The notes below the pieces were generated by a model that worked only from the letters and a program-made list of their open reading frames with translations, was not told where the DNA came from and ran no database searches. Made by a program: the position numbers and the translations under genes. DNA of 64,000 bases from Symbiodinium natans (taxonomy: Eukaryota > Sar > Dinophyceae > Suessiales > Symbiodiniaceae). Positions 29,919 to 41,974 of the stretch are shown in pieces. The first letter of the stretch is position 1, and every line of letters starts with the position of its first letter. Location of the stretch: positions 526,001-590,000 of the forward strand of contig CAJNDS010000613.1 in NCBI GenBank assembly GCA_905221605.1, in the 5' to 3' direction.

Positions 29919-31178
29919 ATGGGTGGCGTGAACTTCGTTGCCAAGTGCTGCTATGATACGAGCTACAATGCACGGGCACAGACAGGCAAGAAGACAGTGA
30001 TCATCACGCACGGGATTGCTGCGTGTGCGCTGCAAAACCGGATCTTGCCAGGAACCGACGCGGGTTGTTACCTCCCGTGCTGCCGAGGTCCGGGCTGGAA
30101 CCTGGCATGGGCGTCCATAGAGGCGATAGCCACATCCCCTGAGCTTCTACGGAATACCCTGGAACTGGAGCAAGTGGAGGGCATGCTGAAGAGTGGGCGT
30201 CGAGTCTTCGTCACGAAGGAGCAAGACGGGGTTGAGGTTCAGCCTTATCCTGGCTTAGATGGAATCGCCGCGATCAACCCTGCCGAAGAAGTGATGGTTC
30301 CCGTGCTTTACGAGCTCATCGAGAAGCTCGTGGACAGCTATCGCCTTCAGTCTGCAAACTATGACTGGCGGCGGTGGGGGGACTTAAGCTTCATGGAGTG
30401 CTATGCAGAATCCCTGGCACGGCAGGTGGAGGAAGAGTTCGCGCTGACGAAGCAGCCGGTGACGCTGATTGGCCACTCCATGGGCTGTTCAGTGCTTCTG
30501 TATGTGCTGAGCTGCATGGGCAGCACCTGGCAGCAGAAGCACGTGGATAAAGTGATCTTCATTACCCCAGTCATCATGGGCTGCCCCAAAGGTTGCTCTG
30601 CATACTGTCACAACCCCATTGGCATTCTCTCCGGCCTGGGCACCTTGCCCGAAGCGGTCGAGAATTTCTGGAAGAAGGCCACCATCTGCTCCCCTGCCAT
30701 GGGGTGTTTGCTTCCCCTAACAGTCGGAGATGTTGAGGCCTTTGACAGAAGCCATCAGATCGTCGTGACACCTGCACGAGGTTACACAGCCCAGGAGGTA
30801 CCTGAGTTTCTGGGAGACATGAAGAAATCCTTGGGCCGAAATGCTGCTCGATTCGACTTCTTCCCCTATGCCTTGGAGACCTGGGCACACCTTGTGCCGC
30901 CGGCTGTCCCTACACATTTCCTGTATGGCAGGAATCTGGACACAATCAACCAGCTCACCTTCCAAAGCAACGACTTTCAAGACATTCCCAAGGTGACAGA
31001 ATACGTTCCAGGCGATGGAACGGTGACTGCGGACAGCACTGAGAGATTGCATGCCGGATGGGTCGCGAAAGGTGCGACGGTCTTTCTCCATGGTGCCCCT
31101 CAAGGTTGTCATGATGAGCATCTAAAGATCGTCTCCTCTGAATGGCTCCTGAACCTTGTTCAGGAGCTTCTGCAGTGA
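29919..31178 (+). CDS. Lecithin:cholesterol acyltransferase (LCAT/PDAT)-family lipid acyltransferase or lipase
   Basis: An alpha/beta-hydrolase in one long exon. The frame is open from 29730 but its first in-frame ATG is 29919 (419 codons to TGA at 31176-31178); the real N-terminus may come from an upstream exon. Motifs, by codon position from 29919: ANYDWRRWG (LCAT-type xDWR, about residue 149), GHSMGCSV with nucleophile Ser at 30477-30479 (residue 187), VPGDGTVT with the acid Asp at 31014-31016 (residue 366), and CHDEHLKIV with the His at 31119-31121 (residue 401). This completes the Ser-Asp-His triad. The family moves acyl groups from phospholipid to sterol or diacylglycerol, or hydrolyses phospholipids. 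No stop or frameshift interrupts it and it appears to be functional. Substrate cannot be told. Confidence 0.85.
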   Translation: MGGVNFVAKCCYDTSYNARAQTGKKTVIITHGIAACALQNRILPGTDAGCYLPCCRGPGWNLAWASIEAIATSPELLRNTLELEQVEGMLKSGRRVFVTKEQDGVEVQPYPGLDGIAAINPAEEVMVPVLYELIEKLVDSYRLQSANYDWRRWGDLSFMECYAESLARQVEEEFALTKQPVTLIGHSMGCSVLLYVLSCMGSTWQQKHVDKVIFITPVIMGCPKGCSAYCHNPIGILSGLGTLPEAVENFWKKATICSPAMGCLLPLTVGDVEAFDRSHQIVVTPARGYTAQEVPEFLGDMKKSLGRNAARFDFFPYALETWAHLVPPAVPTHFLYGRNLDTINQLTFQSNDFQDIPKVTEYVPGDGTVTADSTERLHAGWVAKGATVFLHGAPQGCHDEHLKIVSSEWLLNLVQELLQ

Positions 31179-31850
31179 GGCTTTCAGGCACTAGATGCAA
31201 ACGCAAATTTTTGTGGAGGGACAAGGCCTCCAAGCGGCATCAGTGCGGTACTTCAGGGCGGAGGCCCCTTCCCAGGCAGTCGCCACAGGCGTTACTTCGG
31301 TCGCTGGGTGAGGATCCGCTGGATTGACGCAAAAGCGTTTCACAGGCTGAAAGAGTGTGGACGATCAGGCTTGAGTTCTGTTCGGACTTCGGCTGGGTCT
31401 GTAGTGACTGCTAGTCATGGTAAGCACATTGCCGCCAAGAGTGTGAGAGGTAGCAGGCTGTGGCGGGGTGTATAGTTGTAGCATATTCTAGGCATGATAT
31501 CAGCCAAGGTAGCTATTCTTTTTTTGCGGGTTGCTGGACACCCAATTCCTGATCGTAAGGGTAGCATTCATGGTATGGGCAGCCTTTGACTTGACACTTT
31601 AACGACTCCCTAAATGCCAGGTGGATCTGAAAAACGAAGCAGATCGCTGCCAAGCGAAGTTTCAGAGCGTGCAACCACAACCTGGTTACAACCTGCTCAT
31701 GCGAAAGCAGAAGGATGTCGGTCCCCCAAGTCCTTAAAGCCAAGGCTTTTGGCATGACTTCGATCAGTACCTGGAGAAGGTTGGACGTGCCGGAGAGGTT
31801 TCTGGTTGCTGGTGTGCCGCAGATGTGAGCAGGGCTTGCAACCTGCCTTT
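31179..31850. other. No gene recognised
   Basis: The acyltransferase 3' flank, without coding motifs on either strand. Confidence 0.4.
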
Positions 31851-31861
31851 CACAGTGCACA

Positions 31862-32270
31862 GGTCCAACCCGGAGAGCGGCGCCAGCTCATCCGGCAGAA
31901 TTTCATGGAGTTCCACCGTGCTGCCCTCACCGCAGGGTCGCATGTGTCCGCATTCAATGTACATTTTGTGTACTCTGAAGATTCCTACAAAGTAGTGCCC
32001 AAAGTGCCAAAGTGTGGTGTTCCGAGGAGGCATGGTCCAAAATCCCAGCTTGGACGAGCTGGAGGATGCCGGATCTCTGCTGTGGGGTTCCGGGTGCTGC
32101 AGGGTGCGGAGCGTGCCGCTCCTGTCTCAGGATCTGGCCAAAAAGATCTACGACTATTTTCAGGAAGAGGAGATAAAGCGAGCAGTTCAAACTGCTGAGG
32201 CGGTGAGTGCTGCAGGAGCAAACTCCTCAGCTACTGGAATGCGGCAGTCACACGAGTTGCCGCTGAATTA
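31862..32270 (+). CDS. Candidate exons of an unidentified protein
   Basis: Two coding-like stretches in different frames: PGERRQLIRQNFMEFHRAAL then TAGSHVSAFNVHF (about 31868-31966), and VFRGGMVQNPSLDELEDAG (about 32017-32073) with VPLLSQDLAKKIYDYFQEEE (about 32116-32175) to a TAG at 32269. They are charged and helix-prone with no stops. I recognise no family; they may be exons of one + strand gene. Confidence 0.25.
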
Positions 32271-32463
32271 GCCCTTTAAGCCTTTCGTCGTTACTCTTAG
32301 CCCTTTGTGCAAAGGTGTAGGCTTCAGGTAGCTGAGTGCCGAAAGCTGCACTCCTCTGGCTTGAGACCCCGGCTGTCGTGTGAATGACAGAAAGCCCTCT
32401 TTTCAGCTGCCAAAGCCACCCGGCTTGCTTAAGTCCCTGGTTTTTAGGCTATTGCATGATGCA

Positions 32464-32503
32464 TTCTATTCTATTCTGTTCTATTCTATTCTATTCTATT
32501 ACA
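32464..32503. repeat. TATTC pentanucleotide microsatellite
   Basis: About eight TATTC/TGTTC units. Confidence 0.9.
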
Positions 32504-32509
32504 TAATAT

Positions 32510-33980
32510 GTTTGACCTTGGACACCATGATTCTTGCATGTGTCTGCAGCCAGAGCCTATCCAGAGCTCCCAGCCAGGGTCTAGTGTGTAGGTTTTGTTT
32601 CGTGGCTACGCGCTCAGGAGGCCGATCATGAGCGAGAGTTTTCTCAGAGTGAATAGAGTGAATGAGCAGAGTCGCTTCTATTGTTCCCATCAGCACATCA
32701 CTGCATGGATGATGCAACTTTGATTTCTTGAGAACCGAAGCTGTGACCCCTTGCAGGCTGTATCAGGCTGTATGGCGGTGTGCGGGGCTCAGCGCGAACA
32801 AACTATCTTAACTTGTGCTTCAGCATCAACAGAAGATGCAGATGCAAAGCATATTCGAAAGAGCCGGCAAGAGCACGAGCGCCTGCCAAAAGTACACAGT
32901 TGTGCTTAGGAAGGGTACGCCCTCAGCATTATCCCCCCCGAGCTGTCCTGAAATTCTTCGTTCTGCTGTCCCGTTTCTTCAAGGAACTCCACAGCACTCG
33001 ACATGGCCAGCGACTTGGCTGAGCTGGGAACGCTGCAGGAGGCGAGGGCGACAGGTTCAGAGGGCCTCTAAGGCATTTCGAAGCAGTTTTGCTGTGTGAA
33101 GTGCGGCGGCCAGGCTTTCAGCAACAGTTTCCTGATGATCTTGGTCACTGAGCTTGGCCCTGCCCTCGGAGCTAAACTGTCTCGTTCCGTGTGTCGGGCT
33201 TTGCTTTCATGAATGTTCGTTTCATGAATGTTTGATTGATGTTTGGCGGTCTAGTCCAACCTTTGGTATGACGGCTCAAGCTGACCATCGTGTCCACGCT
33301 CTTGCAACTCACTCATGCGCTTTTCGTGTGTGGGACTGTCTTCAACAGCTCGGGTTTTCATTCAAAGGCCTTGCAGCTTTGCAAGAAGAGAAGGGGTTTT
33401 CAATTCCAGACGATGGATGCACCAAGTGGCCGACATTGGCATGGAAGCCTGCTCTTGTACTGAATGCGCATGTCTCAGATGTTCACGGAGACTTCCAGCC
33501 TGCTGCTGCACGACGCGAGAAAATAAGCTCATGCTCTTCTGGGTGCAGGTGGTGTCTTCCCAAGCTCAGTCGTGTGAGTCGTGGTTCTCCACCGAATGAC
33601 GAGGCGAGCAAGGGGAGCGCTTGATCTGTATAGGGACGTATACCTGAACCTTCTGCCGCAAGCTTGATGGAAGGTTGAGGATCCACCGGATGATGTCTGG
33701 ATACCTGGCAAGATGCCAGATGCACCCGCCAAATCCAGGAACTGCGGTGGTCTAAAAAGTTTCCAAAGTTTGTTTCACTCGACAGCTCAGCCCTGAGGCA
33801 GGTCCTGCGTAGCGCCTTTGCGCATGAGCAGTCGGGCGGCGGCACAACCGATGTGAGGCGGCCAATACACCCACACTCTGAGGACGTCGAGCTCGCCTTT
33901 TTACTTACAGTCAAATTGTCCTCAAAATTATTAATTAACCGTCATTTTTACCATCTCTCTCAATAAATGAGTTTAAGTTA
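32510..33980. other. No gene recognised
   Basis: Open frames overlap on both strands and show no motifs I can name. Confidence 0.35.
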
Positions 33981-34086
33981 TGGGCAGTAGAGGATTCAGC
34001 TCACTTGGACCCAATCCTGGCCCTGGATGCTGGAGCCTGAGTAAATTCTACACTTCCATGCGTTTGCTGTTTTTGAAAGTGACCTT

Positions 34087-37000
34087 GTGTCAAGCATTGG
34101 AAAACGCCTGGACTCTTATGTTGGACAAAAGGACTTCACGGTCGCCTTGCCGGACGGATTCCCGGATCACGCCCACCGCGGCTTCATCACGCTGACCTAT
34201 TTGCTGCCATCGTCCCCGGGGGGACTCACGCACGAAGACTTTCTAGGCAGGGCTTCGAGACTGAGGGGCTCATCGCGTCTTCATGTTCTCAGAAGCAGGT
34301 TGCCCGGATGTCAGGCAATGCAGGCACTCTTCATCCAGGTGACGCGCAGTGGATGACCTGTGGACGTGGGATCCTACACTCTGAGGCAGTTGTTGCTGCC
34401 AGAGCTGAGGGAAGATCAGGAGCCTTTTTGGTGCTTCACTGTGTGGCATCACTGTGTAGGTGCCTGCCAGCAGTTTCTTCGCCCGGGGGCTTCAGATGTG
34501 GATCAACTTGCCTGAGAAGGTCGGGTCCAGCTAGCGTTGGCTTGTTCCAGGTTTGTCCCTGTGATTTGTGTGATTTTCCCAGATTCAGTTGGCCCAGAAT
34601 GGTGCAGGAGAAAATGGCTGCTCCTGAGTGGCTTGCCCCGCATTTGAGAAGCAGACAAGGTCCATGCTTGATGTCCCGGCCGGCACCCCCCCCGGCCCTG
34701 AAAGCGGTCGGGGGGGTCGGGGACACATAAGACCTGACATCCCTGGACGTGTTGTGGCTTGTGTCTTATAAACCGTTTGAATGTGGTCCTGTGAGCTTGT
34801 ATGCGCAGTCGCACGAGGATTTGACTTTAAGAGTCCCAAAAGCGTGCGCTTGAGGTTGGGAACATGTCAGTAGCAATCGCAACAACTATTGTCTGGACCT
34901 GTTGTAGTTTGTTTTACAGTTAGCAAAAATGATAACAACGAAACCGGGCAATTCTTTTTTGTAACAACTATTGTGTACATGAGAATCTCAGCGCTGCTTC
35001 AAGTATCCATTCCCCGCCCCCCCTTCTGTCGCTGCAAGGTACCTGGAGCTGCCTCGGGCCCGGCAGCTGCGCGCAGCCACCGCAGGTGTGGGGAATGCAG
35101 CGTTTCAAAAGAAGCCAAAAGGATCTTGAGGAGGTTGCTTTTTGTTTGAGGATTTTTTTGCAGGGAGGGCTGCTCGAATCGCTAGAAGAGCAGGACTGTG
35201 CGTTTTGTAGGCTTCTTGCTGAAGGAAAATTCCACTTCTCTGTCTTTCTGAGATGCTCCGTGCAGGTGTCAAGGCCGCTGTCCTAGCCGGAGAGGCCTGC
35301 ATCCGCTGCCAAGATCTAAGCGCAGCTTCATGGGGCCTTAATATGGTCCCTTGCCTCTTTTTTTGAAGGGTTCTGAAGTATGGGCCCTTAATTTGCAGAG
35401 GGTACATAAGGGGTCTAGAAGGGGTCTCCTTGTAAGGGCCCATACTCAGGGACCTGTAAGGGCCCATACTCAGGGACCATGTGACTACCCTTAGACAAAA
35501 GGGGTACCAGGAAAGCAAAAGTCAGTTCCCAAGATGGTACCCACTCTCGTCTACGGTTGCCGGTATAAACGGGGCAGGTCTCCGTTTCAAGATCAACGTT
35601 ACGCCTATCTTTGCAGAAGGAACATTCTCATCCAATGAACCCACAACATAAAGGCTGGTTCTGGCTCATCTTTGTAATGAGGCCTTGCTTGTGTTACGCG
35701 AGTGAAGCACGTGAAGCTGAGCAGCGAGAAACTGCACGTCTTGACCTCCATAGCTAGCGCGCCTCTGTGCGTGTGCCATGATGGTTGAAAGGCAGGCCGA
35801 GGATGCGAGCCTTCCCACAGTCCCACACATGTTGCGAACATGACTACGATGCTAGGCCTTGGGGCATCATCAAGATGGTCCGAATCATGGCCCTGAGTTG
35901 GTGCTGCTTGTCCCGGATGGTGGATCGCTTTGGTCCTTTTTTCATGTTCTGTTCTTCGCAGATTGGACTTCGAGTTTTTCGAGACAAGCGCCCTGGGCAA
36001 GGGTCCACTACACCATGGAGCCGGGTGCGGTACTCCACCAGTCGCCTGTCTGGCATTTGAGGACCAGCACCTCGCATCTCTGGGATTCTTCAGGAGCACA
36101 AGAAAGAGAGCGAACGCGGATACATTGGAAAGAAAAGGAGGTACAGTAGATGTACTAAACGGCGCTATAAATTCATTTCATTGGCTGATAAGTTTGGGGG
36201 AGCGAGAGAAGCGACCGCAGAAAACGATATTAGTTCTAACGCTACGTGACCCTTTGGCCGGGGACTTTCGCCTATACGGTGGCGAGGCAAGGTTCGGTTC
36301 GTCAGGCTCCATGGGGTTGCGGGCTTCGTAGTGTGCAGGGTTCAGGGTTTAGGGTCTAGAGTTTAGGGAGTTTTCGCTAAATCAAACTCTAAACTTTAAC
36401 CCCTCAAGCCAAACGCCTCAATCCAAGCTTGGGAGTCAGGTAGGGTCGGCTCGGCTTGGGGTGCTAAACCCGGGGTTTGCCGGAGGGAAAGGGTGCGGGG
36501 GGTAGAGGGGGGATTAGAGGTGGGGCACATGCTTTCTGCTCCCCAGACACCGGCGGGAGACATTGTATCATTGGTGATGTTTTTTGCTTGTTCAGCCCAA
36601 TTTCCCCAGACGAACTCAGCGCACTGTTATTCTTTTCGTTGGCTTGTAAGGGCCGCCGTGAAAAAGGATTCATGGTTGTTGTTGGGTGAGTTTTATGGTT
36701 TTCCAGGGTTCTCTTTGCCCTCTCTCCATTACTGGGTTTGTTTTCGGCGTGTGATTTCCGGCAAATTCTCTTACAGGAAGACAAAAACACCCCAGGCCAA
36801 TTCCAGAGGGCCACACTGCGTTTATCTACACGCTTGCTGGTGGAGTGGTGGTGGCGGATGTGGTTGCAGATGCTCACCACTGCCTTATCCTCAGTGCCGC
36901 CGCAGGAGAAGATGGCTCCCTGGCGACTCATGGGCACTTCCAAAAACAAAGGGTACCCCTTAAGATACCCCAAAATGCTAGAATCCTTAGTATAGGAACC

Positions 37001-37438
37001 CCCCAAAACGGGTACCCCCCCCCCCATTTTTCGGAAACCCCCTCGCATGCTGGGCTTGAAAGTCTCTGTTGAGCCACCCAGGCGTGACCGTTCGCACCCA
37101 ATCTTCCGAAGCCTCCTTCTTCCTTTGTGCGGCCAAGCCTTTGCGTGAGCCCGTGGTGTGGCAGGGCCCCTTCGTCCCTCGCCCGCACTTGGGAGGGGGG
37201 ACCTGAGCCAAGTGGCAGGGCAAAAGACAACGCCGCAGCTGAGGTCATGTGTAGTGAAGAGTCTGGCGCTGAGATCGTCCATCATGTGATTGCCACTGCA
37301 TTCGCTCTGAAGCAGTCAAAAAGCCACGCTATTCCCAGGCAGATTCGCCAGTCCATGTTGGACTACCAGTGTGATCAGAACGGTTTCGAGAGGGCGAGCT
37401 CTTGGAACTCCCGAAACAAGCTGCGAATGGTCACGTGA
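34087..37438 (+). CDS. Pirin-like cupin protein (spliced)
   Basis: Exons match pirin in order. About 34087-34205: DGFPDHAHRGFITLTYLL with the HxH metal ligands. 34220-34250: LTHEDFLG. About 34307-34388: GNAGTLHPGDAQWMTCGRGI then LHSEA, with the His and Glu ligands of HSE. About 34492-34530: QMWINLPEKVGS. Tentatively 35975-36040: VHYTMEPGAVLHQ. 36818-36920: FIYTLAGGVVVADVV then HHCLILSAAAGEDG. About 37339-37438: QIRQSMLDYQCDQNGFERAS to TGA. Pirins are Fe-binding bicupins found in nuclei and cytoplasm, with quercetinase or transcriptional-cofactor roles in different organisms. All four N-cupin metal ligands are present. The exon between QMWINLPE and VHYTMEPG is not convincingly identified, and the region ahead of DGFPDHAHRG (residues KRLDSYVGQKDF) fits less well. 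Confidence 0.72.
35378..35478. repeat. 24-bp tandem repeat with an inverted partner, inside a pirin intron
   Basis: The unit TGTAAGGGCCCATACTCAGG plus GACC is repeated exactly at 35431-35454 and 35455-35478. AGTATGGGCCCTTA at about 35378-35391 is the inverse of its core, so the RNA could fold back. Confidence 0.85.
36994..37042. repeat. Dispersed C-run/GGTACC motif, copy 2
   Basis: GGAACCCCCCAAAACGGGTA, a run of C, then ATTTTTCGGAAACCCC. Confidence 0.55.
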
Positions 37439-38086
37439 GGACGGCGCGGTTTGCCTGGCGCCAGACAGCATGCAACTCATCGCAACGCTGCAATGCGGTC
37501 GTCTCAGCCACGGGCCGCTTGCATCAGGCTTGTCCATGCAGGGACCTGGGATGAAGAACCAGGGCCTCTCAACAAGGGCGCTGGAGACGTTTCAGCGGTT
37601 GGTGACGACAGTTCATGCACACGTGGCTGGCGTGGCCGGCTGTTTCAGCATTGGGCATTGGTGTGCCGGGAATCGTGGCCTTGAATGTCGTGAAGCAGGA
37701 ACGCGAGTAGGAGTCTAGGTTTAGATCACGCGACATGTATGCACCCACCTCGTGAACCTTGGCCATGTCACATGCAGACGGTGGGTGATGGGGCAGCACC
37801 GCCGCGTCTGATTCAGACAGCCGCGAGTGCAAAAAGGCAGCGCGCGCAGGGATGAGTCGGCCGTAGTCCAGGAGCACTCAGAGGTACACTGAGCAGGAGT
37901 TCTGCAGCTGCCCTGTGCCATTCTGCCTTCTCGGATGGCTTGTAGAAAGCATGGCTTTGCCATGCTTTGCTGTGCCTTGCTTGCATGTCAAAGGTGACAA
38001 GACGTTCTTCATTGCAGCGCTGCTTGCAATGAGACACGCGCTGACCCAAGCTTGACCATGTGTCTTGCATCTTTCGAGGATCAACC
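37439..38086. other. No gene recognised
   Basis: The 3' flank of the pirin gene; overlapping frames without motifs. Confidence 0.4.
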
Positions 38087-38222
38087 CAAAACCCAAAAAC
38101 CCCAAAACCCTAAACCCCCCAAACCCTAAACCCCCAAACCCCAAACCCCAAACCCCAAACCATAAGCCCTAAACCCGAAACCCTAAACCCTACATCCTAA
38201 ACCCTAAGCCCTAAACCCCAAA
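38087..38222. repeat. Telomere-like tract, CCCTAAA/CCCCAAA
   Basis: About 130 bp of variant units before a short exon. Confidence 0.9.
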
Positions 38223-38225
38223 CTC

Positions 38226-38334
38226 TACGCGAATGCCTTCCGTCCAGTGGCTGGAAGGACAGGCTGGCAGTCTTCTTCGGCTCAGCCGGAGCGCTTGCAG
38301 CCATGACTGCGGGCGGCTCAGATCGTCTTAAGCA
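38226..38334 (+). CDS. Orphan exon between inverted telomere-like tracts
   Basis: One frame is open and reads RECLPSSGWKDRLAVFFGSA then GALAAMTAGGSDRLKHF. CCCTAAA repeats precede it and TTTAGGG repeats (38335-38378) follow with no gap. Not recognised; a frame with a stop (GWKDRLAV is the open one) argues for an exon rather than a complete gene. Confidence 0.35.
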
Positions 38335-38378
38335 CTTTAGGGTTTAGGGTTGAGGGTTTAGGGTTTAGGGTTTAGGGG
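38335..38378. repeat. Telomere-like tract, TTTAGGG orientation
   Basis: Five units after the orphan exon. Confidence 0.9.
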
Positions 38379-39570
38379 GGCTCAGGATTCCTGGAGGTTC
38401 AGAAGGGTACTTCTAAGTGGCGTTGTACGTAGGGTAAATATGGTTGTACCTCCAAGTAGTCTCCAGAATCCCTTTGACATGGTGTTCTGTCACTGTGAGG
38501 ATCTGAACTTGGGAACGAAACCTGTGTCCTAGGCCCTGAGTGCCACTATCGGATTGGTCCTACCGAAGTTGATGCCACGAAAGCAAGAAGCTCAGCAAGC
38601 AATCCTTGGCAACCACAGTCCTTTGAGACCGTCTGCAACCTGAGTGGAGTATCGGCAAAAGGTACACGCATTGGGCAGCTGTTGCGCTCTTCGTGTACTT
38701 CGGTGTGAAGCTACTCTGGGAGGCATGCTGCCAGGAGATTATCAGCAGCGCCTCGTTTCATTTTGTCGTGAAAGGCATTTCAGATGCTGCGCAGCGGAAG
38801 TGGCAGTGGGCGACTGGCTTAGAACCGTTTTGAGTACGATTATGAGGATTTCGTGAGTTAGTCTGGGCAGTCATGCGTGGTGTCATGCTGATTGCTCTGA
38901 GACTGGTACACATGGCATGAAGTACGCTCGATCCAGCACAGAGAAAGACTTCAGTCAGTCTACCACATCCCATAGGCAAAAATGATCTTGCTTCACATGC
39001 TGCCTGAGCTGTGAAATCATGGTGAAAGCCTCGTGCATGATGGCAGCGGCCAGATGCCCCACCGTTACACGCCAGGCCTCCGTTCTGTGCACATGTTTGC
39101 ATGATCTGTGCACCTGGTATGCTCTGGTGTCTCTCGTGATGTGTTACTTGCTCTGCGTGTCAGATGAGTCCCATCGCCCACTAGATGGACAGCAATGCTG
39201 CTGGAAAGCTTGAGTTGGCGACTTGGGCGGTCCCGCTCACTGCAGGATGGTTTGACGGTGTGAGTCTATGGACAAGAAGACAGGCGTGCAAGAGTTGTGC
39301 CTAGGACAGCCCTTGCGACTGCACTGGAAGTCGTGGAGGCAGGGCAGCAAGACTGACCTGGCGCGGGTGTCACTTGATGCGCCTTGGCACTTGCATATTG
39401 CCGGAGGCGCAGCGTGCGCAGCTTGCAGCCGCCCAGGAGGCCTGACAAGAAAAGCTGTTGACAACGGCATTCTTCCACCTTCAGGCTGCTTTAGATGGCA
39501 GGAGTTGTTTCCTGTGCGTACATTAAGCCGCAATGATTAGAGACCAAAGCCCTGATGAATGACCTGGGAA
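38379..39570. other. No gene recognised
   Basis: About 1.2 kb. A minus-strand GTTCAGATCC at about 38497 recalls a tRNA B box, but no cloverleaf could be drawn. Confidence 0.35.
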
Positions 39571-39574
39571 ACCC

Positions 39575-39712
39575 ATGGCATGGGAAACCTTAGTGCACCT
39601 GCGCTTATGGCAGGAGAACGCCCGTCTTCAGCTGGAGTTGGAGCGCGAGCGCCAGGCGCGCGCCGCTGCTGAGGCGCCGCGGCTGAGAAGTCAAGTTGCG
39701 ACCCTGTTTTGA
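39575..39712 (+). CDS. Candidate coiled-coil exon
   Basis: ATG in ACCCATGGC starts MAWETLVHLRLWQENARLQL, then ELERERQARAAAEAPRLR and a TGA at 39710-39712. The heptad-like Leu spacing and Arg/Glu/Ala content predict a coiled coil. The exon probably ends near AGAAG at 39692 rather than at the stop. EKLRETSVEFARKLSSMQAE at about 39820-39880 may be the next exon of the same protein. No family assigned. Confidence 0.35.
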   Translation: MAWETLVHLRLWQENARLQLELERERQARAAAEAPRLRSQVATLF

Positions 39713-39879
39713 ACAACTGAGCTGCGCAAACGGGCTTGGAACCACCCTAGCTTTTGATATTTTGATGCTTCTTGAGATATTGTTTCTTGATTCTGTTGCA
39801 TCTCTAGTCTCTTTCAAGGAGAAGCTTCGGGAAACATCCGTCGAGTTTGCACGGAAGCTGTCTTCAATGCAGGCCGAGG

Positions 39880-41030
39880 ACTTGACATTCCCCATCTGCA
39901 TTTTGCCTTGTTGGTGTCTGCCCTTTGCAAGGCCAAGGTCATTGAGGCAGAGAAGGATGTGGTCCTTGGTGGCCAGGCGCCGCGAATTTGCCTGCCTTCC
40001 GTTTCTAAGCCATTCAGAAGCAAGTCCTCGAACTTCGCCAGCATCATGTGGAGCTTTGAGTGGAGGTCCTCCTTGCCCGAAGCGCTCCTAGCACCGGGAC
40101 CGCGTCTTCGGCTGGTCCAGAAGGCTTTCGACGAGAAGCTCGCGCTGTGTTTGCAACGTTAACGCAAAAACGCCCGCGCGCGCGCGCGCGCCTCGCCTCG
40201 GGCTTCGGTGCTTCGGTGCAGGTGGTCATAAGGGGGTCTTGTTCACCCTCCTAGCGGGTCCTCTGGAGATCCATACAGTCTGGAGTCTAGACAGGAGGCC
40301 GTGAAGGGAGGCTACAGGAGGTTCATGGAGTCGCAGGGACTCCAGAAAGGGTCATGGGAGGTCAGAGAGGTGCCAGAAGGGATGAGAGGGTTTGTGTGAA
40401 GGGAATCTGTGGTTTGGTTCGGCGCTTTGCGGTTGGGGGTTGTTCTTTGTCCAGAAGTGGTCCAGATGGTCATACTCGTAGTGTCACGGGGCGTCCCTTT
40501 GGTCTGCGGAGCCTTGGAGCGCGGACTTTTGCATAATTCTTGACAGTTTCAATCCGCATTTCAAGCGAAGAGCCCTGTCCTGCAGGCACACTGCGCGTGC
40601 CTGGCGAGACGCCGCGTCGGTTGGCGCCTGTCCCGCCACCGCCGGGGACCCTGTGAAACAGCAGCGCAAAGGTCGATCACAGAGAATCCAGTGTTCCACG
40701 TCACCAACCACATCATCAATGTATCAGTATCAATCCCCTTTTTCAAAGTTCCAGAGTTACACAAAAGTTTAGTTTGGGTTGTCGCTGGGCTGTCGCTGGC
40801 AAAGCTTCCAGGGTCCGGTGTGTAAAAGCTTTGCAGCACACATCCACTGCGCAGCCTCTCAAAATCGAGGCCCCGGGACTCGGAGGAGCCAGGCTTCAGC
40901 CGCGTACAGTTCGCGCACCGAGGCCCTTGGAGTGCAGAGTGGCGGAATGTAGGGTGCAGATTGCAGTGTGCAGTGTGAGATTCGGCAATTCTCTGGGGAT
41001 TCTGCGGGTTATTTGTGCACAAGCAGGTGT
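39880..41030. other. No gene recognised
   Basis: GC-rich with a CGCGCG run at 40176-40190; overlapping frames only. Confidence 0.35.
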
Positions 41031-41493
41031 GTCGGTTCGGGGGGCGAAGTCAGCCGCTGCGTTTTTGGGGTTTTACATGCAGCGACTTCCCGCCCCTGTT
41101 AACCCCAAGAGGGTTAAGATTTAAAGGTTTATGGTTTAGACTTAGGCATGTAAACCTAAGCCCATAAAGTTAAAACCTTAAGGGTTTAAGACTTCGGCAT
41201 TAAGACCTTAACCCTAAGCCCTTTAGGTTCGTATTTCGGCGAACCTTGTAAACCCTATAGGGTCAAGATTTAAAGGTTTAGGGTTTAAGATTTAGGCATG
41301 CAAACCTAAGCCCAGAGAGAAACCCTATAAGGCTCTAAAGGGTTCAAAGGTTTTAACCCTATAGGCGCTATTGTATGAATGCCCAGACCTTAGGCAAGTG
41401 CTGAGACGTTTACACCTTATAGGGTTTACAGGTCCAGGGGTTTTAAGGGTTTACCTCTACAACTTTCACAGGGTTAGCCCTACAACAACTACG

Positions 41494-41576
41494 AAGGTAC
41501 GTATGTACGTATGTACGTATGTACGTATGTACTTATGTACGTATGTACGTATGTATGTATGTATGTATGTATGTCA
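41494..41576. repeat. GTAC/GTAT tetranucleotide microsatellite
   Basis: Repeating GTACGTAT then GTATGTAT units. Confidence 0.92.
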
Positions 41577-41974
41577 GTATGAAGCCCTGTAGGATTAAAA
41601 GTTCTCGTGTTTCAGTTTTCAGCGTTACCTATAGGAATTGAACCTTGTCACCCTGTAGGGCTTGAGGCATAAATCCCTAGACCTTGGATCCCATAGGGTT
41701 CTGCCTACGTTTGTAGGGCTTGCCTCCTGTGGAAACGCAAAGAAACAGCAGAATAAGTACACAAATCATGTATGTATCTGGGGTATATGTATTTTTGCAT
41801 ATCAAAGACAGATATTTAATGGAGAAGGAAGGATGGTAAGCCTCGAACCATAAGACTAGGAAGTTTTCGAGCGCATAGGGTGATGCAAAAAAAACCTGTT
41901 CAAGAAAACCAAAAAAACCAATTGTCCGGGACTTTTGATTTGTAAGCTTATCTCCACAGCTTTCACAGAGTCCC

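Noticed and set aside
38480-38580. tRNA-like gene on the minus strand
   Set aside because: A B-box-like GTTCAGATCC and a weak A-box-like stretch are present, but acceptor and anticodon stems do not pair. At most an old tRNA-derived repeat.
40176-40190. CGCGCG run as Z-DNA or origin signal
   Set aside because: A short simple repeat with no other origin features.
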